A stretch of DNA of 64,000 nt from Artocarpus heterophyllus (Eukaryota; Streptophyta; Magnoliopsida; Rosales; Moraceae): contig CM046341.1 of assembly GCA_025403435.1 (NCBI GenBank), positions 14,097,219-14,161,218 of the forward strand. Direction: 5' to 3'. Each line of letters starts with the position of its first letter. Within the stretch, counting starts at the first letter, position 1. Positions 23,236-33,570 of this stretch are shown in pieces. A program made the translations under genes and the position numbers. The notes beneath the pieces are model-generated. The model had not been told where the DNA came from. It searched no databases and saw only the letters and a program-made list of their open reading frames with translations.

Positions 23236-23790
23236 TTACAGACCTTGTACTGAAGTGGAAGGATCATGAGTCTGTTTTCCATCTAACATTCTCGCAAACT
23301 GAACAGTTGGGTCTTCTAGCGTCAGATTCCGAAGACGTTCTTTTTCTTCATGAAATTGAGGCCAGAGTTGTTTCATAGCCCCCCAGACGTATCCACTTGG
23401 ATGGGACTCAAGAGAAACTCGAAGATCTTCTAAGTTTTCATTCCTAAGACCATTTTTACAGAACTGAATTTTATCTTCCCTATTTCTAGATACGAAACCA
23501 GGTGAGGGACATTTTCCAGAACAAGTTTGACGAGAACATTTATGACATTTTGACTCCATACGACGAGCTCTTCTTTTTCTAGCACACAGACTTGTACCCA
23601 TACCAGGCAAGCCTACATTATTTACATCACTTGAACGAGCAAGACCTTCTATGTACATCTTGATATCAGTAGGAAGCTTAAAACGTGAAAGTACCCAAAG
23701 ACGAGTGACTCTAGTTTTATACTTCTTTCTTATCTCTCTTTGAGAAAGTGAAGGGAAATATTTCTTTAAGTGCTCATATTTCGGATCCAT
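23236..23790 (-). CDS. ORF4: cysteine-rich basic protein resembling carlavirus nucleic-acid-binding proteins
   Basis: 184 residues. A basic N-terminus is followed by a helix-like segment starting KLPTDIKMYI (38-47), then GMGTS (63-67), a run of basic residues ARKRRARR (70-77), a cysteine cluster C82, C85, C90 and C94, and a PGF turn (97-99). This order of KLP helix, G-x-GTS, basic run, C-x2-C with further cysteines, then PG is that of the cysteine-rich nucleic-acid-binding proteins (Viral_NABP family) of carlaviruses and relatives. Those are usually near 100 residues, so the 37-residue N-terminus and the 80-residue C-terminus are extra. Some carlavirus members suppress RNA silencing or act in the nucleus. 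The frame is open in both A and B, and a broken relative lies at 61697-61972. It could also be a plant zinc protein that converged on this pattern. Confidence 0.7.
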   Translation of the reverse strand: MDPKYEHLKKYFPSLSQREIRKKYKTRVTRLWVLSRFKLPTDIKMYIEGLARSSDVNNVGLPGMGTSLCARKRRARRMESKCHKCSRQTCSGKCPSPGFVSRNREDKIQFCKNGLRNENLEDLRVSLESHPSGYVWGAMKQLWPQFHEEKERLRNLTLEDPTVQFARMLDGKQTHDPSTSVQGL

Positions 23791-24041
23791 GATTGAGAAA
23801 TTGAGATTCTTGAGAGTGAATTGAAAGTTTTAAGAGAGAGCTCGAGAGAGAATTGTGAAGATTTTCGTGGAAGCAGGAGGAAAGAAGATTGAAAAGTGTT
23901 TGAAAGATTGGAGAATTTTGAAAGAGTTTTGAAGAATTTCTTGGAATTTTAGCAAGAAGATAGAGAAAATTTGAGAGAGAGAACAAGAAATTTAGAGAGA
24001 GAAAGAACAAAGATTTCTGAGCTGGGATGCACAGTAACAGA

Positions 24042-24048
24042 TTTTATA
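24042..24048 (-). promoter_or_regulatory. TATA-like box upstream of ORF4 in element A
   Basis: The minus strand reads TATAAAA about 250 bp before the ORF4 ATG, in the context TGTCTATAAAATC shared with the LOG box. The same site is kept in element B (48876-48882), and a weaker version (62133-62138) precedes the ORF4-like pseudogene. Confidence 0.5.
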
Positions 24049-24268
24049 GACAAGAGGTGGACTTCTATTCAGACACGGGGAAGCTTACTCAGACGCACGT
24101 GAGAGTAATGGGCTGAACTCAAATGGGCCAAAGAAAAGTAACCTAACAGATTACTCAGACATGAAAATATTTTTGTATTTTTGAGTTTTTTTTTAATTTT
24201 TTAATTTTTTAATAATTTTTTTTTTTTTTTTTGAGATCTAAAATTCAAAAAAATTCATTGAAGATTAT

Positions 24269-24360
24269 TTCATTAAAATGCGTTTCTAGAGGCCGTTGAT
24301 ACAAAAATACCAACTAATCGTGCTGATTATAACCTCCATAATTTCTACCATTTTAATGAA
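24269..24360 (-). other. hairpin module H5, between ORF3 and ORF4
   Basis: Perfect 12-bp arms TTCATTAAAATG (24269-24280) and CATTTTAATGAA (24349-24360). In element sense the loop ends GAAACG as in H2 and H4, but starts GTAGAAA. Inside lie a GAGG/CCTC stem, a TAATC/GATTA hairpin and a TTGGTA/TATCAA hairpin, so it can form a multi-branch junction. The element B copy is at 49085-49176. Confidence 0.65.
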
Positions 24361-24452
24361 TTTTTGAAATTATTTTTCTGATTTTTAGGAAAAACAAAGA
24401 AAATAAAGATACGACAAACACAAAAAAAAAAAAAATAAAGACAATACAAACA

Positions 24453-24806
24453 TTAATCTATAACTATGATTTCAGTTTCCGGTTCGGAGTCAGAATCGTC
24501 AATGTGGATGACTGTTGGAAGAGATGCTCTAAACCTTCCCAAAAGATAGCACTCCCAAAAAGTTAAGTTGCCAGCAGCTGCAAAGAGTCTTTGTTGAAAT
24601 TCTTCTTCATCCATGAGATCATACATGAGGTCATCCATAGTGTCACCCATAGTGTCACCCATCACCACATCCTCAGGTTCTTCAAAAACTTCATTTTCAC
24701 ATTCAGCCTCAAAATTCGAAATGTTTGCTTCAAGAGATTGGTCAGAAACATTCACAGGATGGTTGTCAACCTTGGGTGGAACATTCGAATCAAAAGAATT
24801 AGCCAA
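24453..24806 (-). CDS. ORF3: acidic protein with tandem SUMO-interaction-like motifs
   Basis: 117 residues, strongly acidic in the middle (EDVVMGDTMGDTMDD). The tail has two motifs of the SUMO-interaction type: VIHI followed by DDSDSE (99-108) and EIIVID at the very end (112-117). I do not recognise a family. Its N-terminus may derive from the protease-RT linker of the parent element, because it follows protease directly. In element B the first 58 codons are lost with gag-protease, but the tail with both motifs is kept. No function can be given. Confidence 0.55.
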   Translation of the reverse strand: MANSFDSNVPPKVDNHPVNVSDQSLEANISNFEAECENEVFEEPEDVVMGDTMGDTMDDLMYDLMDEEEFQQRLFAAAGNLTFWECYLLGRFRASLPTVIHIDDSDSEPETEIIVID

Positions 24807-24863
24807 ATCAGCAAAGGGATCAACAAACGTTCCTGAAGTATTGCTTTCAACAAATTCACTTCA

Positions 24864-25998
24864 CTACTTTCCAGAGGGTGATTGTGCCATGTTAAAAACG
24901 TTGAATTCTGAAGTCATATTCCCAAAAGACAATTTTAGTATCCCATTTCTACAATTAATCAAAGCATTAGAAGTTGCAAGAAATGGACGACCCAAAATAA
25001 CAGGAATTTGAACATTTGTATTTGTGACAGGTTGTGTATCCAAAACAATGAAATCCACTGGGTAGTAAAATTTATCAATTTGGACTAACACATCCTTGAC
25101 AACACCTCTTGGAATTTTTACAGATCGATCAGCTAGTTGAAGTGTGACAGAAGTTGGCTTTAGTTCACCTAGACCTAATTGCTGATAAACAGAATAAGGT
25201 AAGAGGTTGACACTAGCACCAAGGTCTAACAAAGCATGTTCAATTTGAGTGTTTCCGATGATGCAAGAAATTGTGGAACAACCAGGATCTTTGCATTTCA
25301 ATGATGAATCATGTTGAATGATGGAACTAACATTCTTAGTTAAAAATATAGTCTTAGTCACATTATGCTTCCTTTTAATGGTGCATAGGTCTTTCAAAAA
25401 TTTAGCATAAGATGAGACTTTTTTAATTGCATCTAAAAGTGGAATGTTAATTTTGACTTGTTTGAACAGTTCAAAAATTTCAGCATTTTTGTCAAACTTC
25501 TCTTTTGAAAGCAAAGCTTGAGGAAATGGAATCTTTGGAACAAATTTCTCTTTTGAAACACTCTTTTCTTTTTCAGAATTTTCCTCATCACTATTAATTT
25601 TATCACCACTTTTCAAAGTTGAATGATCTTTTGATAGATTAGTTTTATCAACAGTTTTTCCACTTCGAAGAGTTTTAACAAAGTTAATAGTTTCTTGTTT
25701 TGCCTGTGAACTAGAAGAGGCAATTTCATTTGCAGATGGATAATGTACAGGTTGAAGCAGGAAATTTGCCTTTTTCTTGAATGCGAAGAGAAAAAGTGAG
25801 TTTAGAAATGGATTCTTTAATTTCATGAATATCTTGAGAAGTGCGTGTGTTGTGAACTTCTTGTTTTTGAATGAATGATTTTTGAGCTTGAATGAAAGTT
25901 TGCAAAGTGTCTTCAAGAGTTTTCACTCGAGAATGGAGATTTTCAGAAAAATTTTGTGGAGGCCTTGGAAAATTTTGAGAATTTGATGGAAATGGTGG
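24864..25998 (-). pseudogene. Element A gag-end linker and retropepsin
   Basis: After an in-frame TGA at about 25998-26000 the frame runs on. It carries a Ser/Lys/Glu-rich linker, then a Ty3-type aspartic protease with active site LLDLGASVNLLPYSVY and the closing motif VILGRPFLATSNALI. DLGAS in place of DTGAS is usual in plant Tat/Athila elements. The protease part itself is open (to 24864), but it sits behind a stop and a gag frameshift, so it is unlikely to be made from this copy. ORF3 begins 57 bp further on, where reverse transcriptase would be expected. Confidence 0.85.
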
Positions 25999-27085
25999 TC
26001 AGCCTTGAGAGTTTTGTGGTGGAAATGGTGGTGGTGGTTGATATTGCTGTTGATCATTTCTCCAACTAAAATTGGGATGGTTTTTCCATTGTGAATTGTA
26101 TGTGTCAGAGTGTGGGGATGGAAATGGCTTTTTAGGTGGGTCCAATTGATTTGTGTAATTCACCTGTTCATGGGACTCTTCCTTAAAAATTGGGCATTCA
26201 TAGGTTGAGTGTCCTAGAGTTTGGCAAACACTACACAGAATTTCAATTTTGGGTTCTTGGACATTCCTTCGTTCCATGGCTTCAATCTTTTTAGTCAAAC
26301 ATGCAATTCTAACACTTAGATCATTTTCTTGACTAAGTTGATGGACACCTCTTTGAGCATTAGCAAGATTAGATCTAATTGAGCCTTCAGAATTACTATG
26401 TTGCCAGTATTGAGAGTTATCAGCCAAATTATCAAGGAAATCTAACGCTTCATCAGGTTCTTTATCAAGGAATTCTCCATTACACATTGTTTCAACAAAT
26501 TGACGGGTTTCAGGAGTTAAGCCTTCATAAAAAAAACTAATGTAACGCCATTTTTCAAAACCATGATGTGGGCAAGAATTCAACAAATCTTTAAATCGTT
26601 CCCAGCTTTGGAAATAAACTTCTTTTGTATTTTGGGAAAAATTTTGAATTTGTTTTTTCAAAGCATTGATCTTATGTGTTGGAAAGAATTTTTTCAGAAA
26701 CTCTGTTTGCATTTCTTGCCAGTGTACCTATTGACCTAGGTTTTAAAGAAGTAAGCCAAGTTTTAGCTTTGTCTTTTAAAGAAAAAGGGAAAAGCTTAAG
26801 CTTAACAATTTCATTTGAAACTTCCTGGTCAGTGAAGGTAGCACAAACATCTTCAAACTCTCTAAGGTGCAAATATGGATTTTTAGATTCTAAGCCATGA
26901 AAATTGGGAAGCAAGTTGATCATTTCAGGTTTAAACCTAAAGTGATGAGCATTGAGAGGAAAAATCAAACATGATGGAGTGGATTCACGGGGTGGTTGCA
27001 AATAATCTCTCATTGAGCGAACAACAGGATTGATGATTTGTTGATTAACAATATCTTCATTATGAACACTTTCATCATCAGCCAT
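25999..27085 (-). pseudogene. Element A gag (one frameshift)
   Basis: The ATG at 27085 starts MADDESVHNED. The retrotransposon gag domain shows FRFKPEMINLLPNFHGLESKNPYLHL and, after a one-base frameshift near 26720-26730 (RSIGT then WQEMQTEFLKKFFP in the other frame), WERFKDLLNSCPHHG. A zinc knuckle CSVCQTLGHSTYEC (C-X2-C-X4-H-X4-C) lies near 26190-26240. The tail is Pro/Gln-rich. The copy is broken by the frameshift, but the domain is otherwise well kept. Confidence 0.88.
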
Positions 27086-27879
27086 TTTTTGTGAATTTGA
27101 AGACACAATATAGACGAAATGTGATTCTAAACTTTTCCTAACTAACCTACGACTATTAGACTCACGAAACCAAACTGGCATGCAAATTATTTAAATATTT
27201 ACAAAATTTTATAGACAAATACTTAGCTTTTCTCCACTCAGGGAGAGTAGAGTAGTAAATGAAAAGTATCTGCCTTATTGATTTTGTGAAGTTGCGAATT
27301 ATATTTTTTTAAGAATGTTCCCAGGAAAAATTGGTGGTGCTAAGGCTCCTTAAGAACCAATTTCCTTGACAGAACAACGTTTCAGGAATGACTGGTGTTG
27401 GAAGAATCTCCAAAAGTGAACTGGTTATGGGAAAGAATTCCAAACCAGTACTAGTCCCCTATACAAAACTTTCTCAAAAAATACTTTTCACAAAAGCACA
27501 ATTTGTTTATTAAGTATTATGGAAAACCTAATCTAAAATTTTATGAAGTTTTATTTCTAAGGCAAAAACCTAAAACTAGCAAAAGAAATATTTTACAGAA
27601 GAAATGAGAGAACATAAAATTTTTATGATTTTTTATTTTTTGATTTTTTTGATTTTTTTTTAAAATGACATGAATAGTAACTACTACAAATAGTAACTTA
27701 CAGAAAATGCATGCAGATTTCTACGTGAACAGTACTTAATACCTGCAAAACAGAAGATATTAACAAAAGGAAAGAAATAAAACAAAAGAAAAGAGAAGTT
27801 AGTAATATATAAAAGAAAAATAAAAAAAAGAAAAAGAAAATATATTACACAATATTATACTGCACTAAAAACAATACCT
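27086..27879 (-). other. Element A 5' leader
   Basis: About 0.8 kb between the primer-binding site and gag, with no clear gene. A short inverted repeat AAATTGGT/ACCAATTT lies near 27330-27363. Only the first ~230 bp (27674-27905) remain in element B. Confidence 0.6.
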
Positions 27880-27899
27880 TCCCCTGGCAACGGCAGCCA
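27880..27899 (-). other. Element A primer-binding site (tRNA-Asp type, mutated)
   Basis: It corresponds to TCCCCGGCAACGGCGCCA, the 3' end of plant tRNA-Asp, which is intact in element B at 49663-49680. Here it has two small insertions. It lies 6 bp inside the LTR. Confidence 0.75.
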
Positions 27900-27905
27900 A
27901 AAACT

Positions 27906-29331
27906 TGGTCTCGCGTCTATTTACGCATTTTAAACTAACCTCAAGTATAAGGTTGTCTCAAGTATATTTTCTCAGTGAATCCGAGGTCGAACCCACAAGG
28001 AAGGATTTATTCAGTTCCAGCACATGTATTATATTAACTTTTTCTTTTTATTTAAACTGAAAAATTTGAGGATTAATATTTATTATTCACAGAATGTATT
28101 TACAATGTTTACACATTTTTTTACAACATTTTTCATTTTTAGATTTTGATAATATGGAACTTTAATAACAAGAAACGCAATTAATAACTTAAACAGAGTA
28201 ACAACAATAATAACGACAATTTAAAGAAGTGAAACAACAATAATAACAGGGCTGAGGTTCAAAGGTTCCGTTCTGACGATTATCTTTAATATATTTTAGT
28301 TTCTCTTTTTATTTATTAGTTGGTTTAAGTATACACTATGCCATCCTATGTCGACAATAAATCAAGATTTACGAAGCATTTACTGTGCCATTCCATGTAT
28401 GTAATGCAGCAAAAACACAACTTAATAAATAAGCAGCATTTCAACATAACTTAACTAAAATAACAACCAAGATAGTGAGTTAAGCATTTACCGAGCTATT
28501 CTCTGTCTACGAGTAATCAAGGTCCTCCCAAGCATTATCCGTGCCAGTCTATGTCGTCGATAAATCAAAACCGTAATTTTGGCAGAGTTTTAGCTAAGAA
28601 AATATTGAAATTCTAGGTTTTTTAAGGGAATATTTTGGCATTACAACAGCTTAGAAAACTAAGAAAAACCAAAAATATTTAAGATAAATTTGTCAGAATT
28701 TCCCCCTCTCCCCTCAGCTAAAAAGAAATTTAAAAAGACATAATTAATAAAATACTACTTATATTATTGAGCATAATTTTTACAACATAAACTAGTCTTA
28801 AAATGTAATATTTAATATTTATTACATTATTTTTACAACATAAACTACTTATATTACATTATTTTACAACATAATGTAATATTTATTAAAAATATTTATT
28901 TTACAATAAAATACACAAAAATAGATAAAAACTCTTAAAATTTCTAGTCTCTTGCGGTTGAGCACAGATATAATTTTTATGACTTGGAAATATTTTTAAA
29001 AATTACTAAAAATATAATAAGGCATATTTATAAACTTAAAACACACTACCAAACACACTAACACTCAAAATAAAATAACCGCATTACTTTTACGGCTTTG
29101 ACTATTTACAGACTAGACACTTATTTAACACACCGAAATGACTCTAAAAATTACTACAAATTCTATTAAACATAAAAACACACTAAAAACATATTTTTAA
29201 ACACATTTACACACTAAGACACAAAAATGCTTATTAACACAAAATGCTATTAATTAGAGGATTTAATGAGAAATAAAAGCATAAACAAATGATTTAAGCA
29301 TTAGAAAATGTACACTTTTACAGTCTCATCA
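27906..29331 (-). repeat. Element A 5' LTR, internally deleted (1426 bp)
   Basis: It matches the 3' LTR at both ends but lacks the counterpart of about 18925-19795. That segment holds the TATA box, the GGAGAGCCTT units, the palindrome and the CACGTG box. A short AT-rich filler (about 28797-28868) fills the gap. This LTR should not be able to start a normal element transcript. Confidence 0.9.
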
Positions 29332-29910
29332 GCCACGCTGCTTGCTCTTTCCCAAAGTTCGATAACTACTGGTGCTCTTCCTACCGCTCTTCTACGATCC
29401 TCCTGAAGCCTTTGCTCGATCCTCACAATACTGCCCATAATCATTTTCCACTGATATTGCTAACGACACAAGCTCTCCAAACTCCTAAGTCGCATAGCAA
29501 CCATCTATCACTGAATAGGAGCCTTGAGCCCTTCCTGAAACTTAATGCACTTCTCACGCTCTGACACCACTTCTGATGGAGCAAACCTGGCCAACTCATT
29601 AAACCTTGTCTCATATTCTCGAACTGACAAATCACCCTACTACAACCTATAGAACTCAGCTGCCTTCTGATCTCTATACCCTTGCAAAAAATACCAATCA
29701 TAGAATAGCTCATCGAATATGTCCCAACTGATATCACCACTGCGTTCCAAATGCTTAGCTTGTTTCCACCAAGTATTAGCACCACCCTTGAGCTTATATG
29801 CAGCAAATTTTACACAATACTCATCAGGCACACCAAGGGTATCGAAATGCTTCACGATCGAGTCTAGCCAATATTCTACCAACTACGGATCCCCATTACC
29901 ATCAAAAGTC
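29332..29910 (-). pseudogene. chromovirus gag, N-terminal part
   Basis: The minus strand reads a Retrotrans_gag domain (GGANTWWKQAKHL, SWDIFDELFYDWYF) upstream of the element A insertion. It is cut at about 29911 by a deletion that joined gag directly to the middle of the 5' LTR, removing the primer-binding site and gag start. Confidence 0.85.
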
Positions 29911-31848
29911 AGTATAGATTCCACTGACCTATAACTTGTGCACACACATAGTACTGACAATATAATAATACAACAACAGTCCAAGCACAGAGAAAGTTTA
30001 AAATATTACATGCCTTATTCAATTAATACAAATAACCTACTAATCTTCTACTGCTCCTGGTTCCTGTCCGTTAAGTCCTCTCTGAACCTAAATGGGAATC
30101 CACCTAGAGGGGGGAAGTTTAAAAACAAATAAAGTGTGAGCGAAAGGCTCAATAGGACTATATTTAATAAACAATTTAATTTAAAGAAAAGTCTCGTTAT
30201 TCAGGGAATTATTTAAAAGAAATCTTGAATAAATAAATAAATTTAAATAAAACCGTTCTTACCTAAAACAGTTTATTTGATCGACCAGAAATACATTATT
30301 TTCTTTTCCTAGGCAAACCATAAGGATATCACTACCGTAGTGGCCTAGCTGGGTTTCGGGACCTGCTCTCAAGGTCGATCGCTACATGACCCGATCTCTG
30401 ATATGACATCATGCCCTTATATTCATTTCTAACATTATTCAAAACCCATTTACCAGATGTTTTTATTATCATTCATTATGAAGTTCATTATGAAGTTCAT
30501 CTCAATTCATGGTTTACAAAAATACAACCAATAAATTCCATTTTCAATCAACCGTTGAAAACATTTTTATAGAAACCCTTTTCAAAGCCAAATCATTTTG
30601 AAACTGGGTTACCAAAGAAAGGGTAGAAGTCCAACCTCGATACTCGTGCCAATGCCCCACACCGTAATCCTGGTCCGCTATACGTTAGCTCCACGGATCC
30701 ACCAACGATCCTAGATATATACTAAGTCGATCAATATCTAGTTCGAGACATTCTATGTTACTAAACCATTTCATGATATCCTAGTATGCCATTTGTATCT
30801 TTAAAATCATTTTATTAGGTTGGAATTTTGATCAGGGTTCAAAACAGTGAAAACTGGTGAAAAATCATAAAATTTTTTCATACCCTACCGGCCTGCCGGA
30901 CGCCCTGCTTCAGCCGCAGTTCACCCTGTCGGAAATAAAGTCTGATCGGCCGGACATTTTCCAGGTTTGGCCTACCAGAGAGATGAATCTGGCCTACCGA
31001 ACTGGAAAAACCGAGAAATCCCAGCCATAGGTTTTGGGTTTCCCAAAACTCAAATCTTGATTTTAACATGTTTTTCTCAAATCTTAGGCATGGAAAACAA
31101 TCATAGATGATATAAAAGCATAATGGAACACCTTTGAACTCATTTAAACAAGATTTAAACACAAAAATCTCAAAAATCCAAAAACAGGAGAAAATGAGGA
31201 AAAATGAAAAATCTTGAATCGAATCCATTTTTCTTCAATCCAAGCTTAGATTCTAGGTGTTCTAAGTTCCTTTAACTCAAATCAAGGGTTTTATAAGGTC
31301 AAACAAACTTAGATTTCAAAAATGCACAAAAATTGAAAATTTTAAAAAAGTTTAGAAATTTCAAAACTAACCTCGAATCGAAACTTTAAATCCACGTTTT
31401 TGGTTGCCAAATCATGCCCCCGAGCTTCCTACTTACTAACCAGAAGCTTAGACTCTAATTTGGCTTCAAAATCTTAAAGAAATTTGAGAGAGAAAGAGAG
31501 AAACCAAGAGAGAGAGTGAGAGAGAGAACAGAGAGAATGAGAGAAGGAGAGTGAGAGAGAGAATAAATAGAGAGAAATAGTGGGCGGTTTTACTCTGCGA
31601 AAACCATGTGCTACCCACGGTTTTGTAAAATAAAATATCTTTAACATTTTACAAACTGTTATGCTTTTTTGAAGACTCAAAACAACATGTTAAAACAATA
31701 AAAAATTATTAAAATTTATTAAATTAACAAAATGACCTAAAATTCAAAACTTAACCAAATGATCAAATTAATGTTAAAACATTAATCATGGCATACTAAT
31801 TCATCATTTTTCTTTACAATAACATTAAATAAATTTTGGGGCATTACA
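29911..31848 (-). repeat. chromovirus 5' LTR, truncated
   Basis: It matches 12206-14162 closely and ends GGGGCATTACA. About 178 bp at the internal side (the counterpart of 12028-12205) is missing. It contains the same GC-rich cluster (30885-31000) and GA tract. Confidence 0.9.
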
Positions 31849-32037
31849 TACTTCAACAAGAAGCTTTCTAATTCTGTAAGACAAAGTAGATGGCAGCAAG
31901 CAAGGAAAGCAGTGGTACCAAGGGCAGCGTTATTTGGTATTGCATAGTCAACATCTATGGCTAGAGGTAACGGTGATCCTCATTTTCGCTTTCGATCTTG
32001 TATGCTTAATGTTATTGCATATTTTTTAGCTCTAATA
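31849..32037 (+). repeat. copia-2 left LTR, second part
   Basis: It continues the LTR cut at 12027 and matches 57630-57805: AGAAGCTTTCT, AGCAAGGAAAGCA and CAACATCTATGGCT are shared. Confidence 0.85.
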
Positions 32038-32039
32038 GT

Positions 32040-32051
32040 TGGCATCAGAGC
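32040..32051 (+). other. copia-2 primer-binding site
   Basis: It reads TGGCATCAGAGC, one change from the plant copia tRNA-Met site, and follows the left LTR directly, which sets the plus orientation. Confidence 0.8.
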
Positions 32052-33394
32052 AAAGCACACCTCTATCTTGTGTTTGTGCATTCTGCCATTTTTGGTTTTA
32101 TATCTTACCTGTACACTTTTTTTAATTTTTATTTTGGGCTATTGGTTTTGGAGTTTTTTGATGGAAAATCATTAAGAAATTGGATTTCTAACATTTGTGC
32201 AATTTGAAACATCGATTTTGGTATTTGAAAGGCCAAGAAACTGTCAAGTTTCATTATCACTCAAAACTGGGTTGAAACCGAATCAAAAGGCCCAGGTAAA
32301 AGTTGAAGATGACACAAAAAATGACATGTCATTTTCATTTAGGACACCCAGCCACAAGCAAAAACAGCATGTTATTTTGCACTTCCTCCTTACAAAACAT
32401 ATCATTTGGAACCAAGGAAGGCATTTTGCTAATTCAAAGTGACTTGTCGTTTTCTTTGGGCAGAAATTAAAACCAAAATTAAAAAAATTATTGGTGTTTT
32501 TTTTTAGATTTGATATTTGAACTTTTTGGAAAATTTTCATGAAATTTACAGATTTTAATATTTTATAAAATTTTCATAATATCCACAATTTTGATATTTT
32601 ATGAATTTTTATATTTGGGTATAATTTATGAAAAGATTCATAATTTTGAATATTCATAATTTTTTGCATTTGTTATGAATATTATATATTTTGTATGGAT
32701 ATAATTTTGTGTGCATATAATATTCATTATGTATAATTTGTGATTTTAATTATCCATGCAATATTAAATCGAATAATTTAGTACATCAAAATTTTCTATA
32801 ATTATACACTAGATTATGCTATTTGTATGCATAATTTTAATTTATGCATAAAACATATTAGTACATAAATTATTGATTTTTGTGCATATTTATCTATATT
32901 GGCTTATGTTAGATGCAATTTATTTATGAACAAAATTTTAGAATAAATATCTAATGATTCATATAATTTTAATTAATTAGAGTTTAACCACAGCAACCTT
33001 AGTTATGCAAAATTGTATATTAAGTGATTTAGGATCACATTTAGAAAATGACATTTGTTGTAATTAATCATAATTGATATAATAAATTCTATCCCACATG
33101 AATTTTTATTATATTTTTATGATTAATTAGGATAAAATATCAAATTATATTTCCTAATTTACCAACAGGAACTAAGAAAAGGAACATAATTTGATAGTAT
33201 CTTTATAAAGTTAGGTGAATCTAATTGAATTAGAACTTTATTTAGCCCACAGACAAGTTTTATGTCACTAGATTCATAATTTTAGAACATGATCTACAGT
33301 AGTAAAACAAAACATATGTCTATTAGTCTCAAAAATTATGAAATGTAAGCATGTAATTATTAATTTTTTATATAGCTTTGCAAGCTACAAATTA
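32052..33394 (+). other. copia-2 leader
   Basis: Non-coding, very AT-rich from about 32460 on. Nothing else recognised. Confidence 0.55.
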
Positions 33395-33570
33395 CTCTAA
33401 CATTAAATGTGAAATTATCTAACTTAAGGGGGACAAATATAAAATATGGAAAGGGAGAATTCTTCTCATTTTGGGTGGATGGACATAGACTGTGCTATTA
33501 GGAAAGATGAACTTGTTATTTTCAAAATAAACACTCTAAGGATTAAAAAATATAATAAGTTTTTGGAGAC
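33395..33570 (+). pseudogene. copia-2 gag N-terminus
   Basis: The frame reads LKGDKYKIWKGRILL and, one frame over, GWMDIDCAIRKDEL. This is the start of the copia gag domain (G-x-NY-x-W-K and D-AIRKDE). The match stops soon after and resumes at about 35470. Confidence 0.7.

Larger units (their letters stand above)
18033..29331 (-). mobile_element. Element A: Tat/Athila-like LTR element carrying LOG and a virus-like gene
   Basis: The element is 11,299 bp, flanked by a perfect 5-bp duplication GCCAC (18028-18032 and 29332-29336) inside chromovirus gag. In the element sense (minus): 5' LTR 29331-27906, tRNA-Asp primer-binding site 27899-27880, leader, gag, protease, ORF3, ORF4, LOG, a 1.7-kb non-coding part, polypurine tract 20270-20259, 3' LTR 20258-18033. 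I found no reverse transcriptase, RNase H or integrase motif, so the element is non-autonomous and would need trans help. Gag and protease phrasing and the tRNA-Asp site fit the Tat/Athila branch of plant Ty3/gypsy. Confidence 0.92.
12028..31848 (-). mobile_element. Tekay/Del-like chromovirus (Ty3/gypsy), split by element A
   Basis: On the minus strand: truncated 5' LTR (31848-29911), gag start (29910-29332), then element A, then gag end, protease, reverse transcriptase, RNase H, integrase and chromodomain (18032-14211), then 3' LTR (14162-12028). PR-RT-RH-INT order and a C-terminal chromodomain define chromoviruses. Flanks CACTT (12023-12027) and TACTT (31849-31853) are a one-mismatch target duplication, and copia-2 LTR sequence continues across the site. 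Confidence 0.9.

Noticed and set aside
27880..27899. tRNA-Asp gene fragment
   Set aside because: Only the 3' 18-20 bases of the tRNA are matched, next to an LTR, so it is a primer-binding site.
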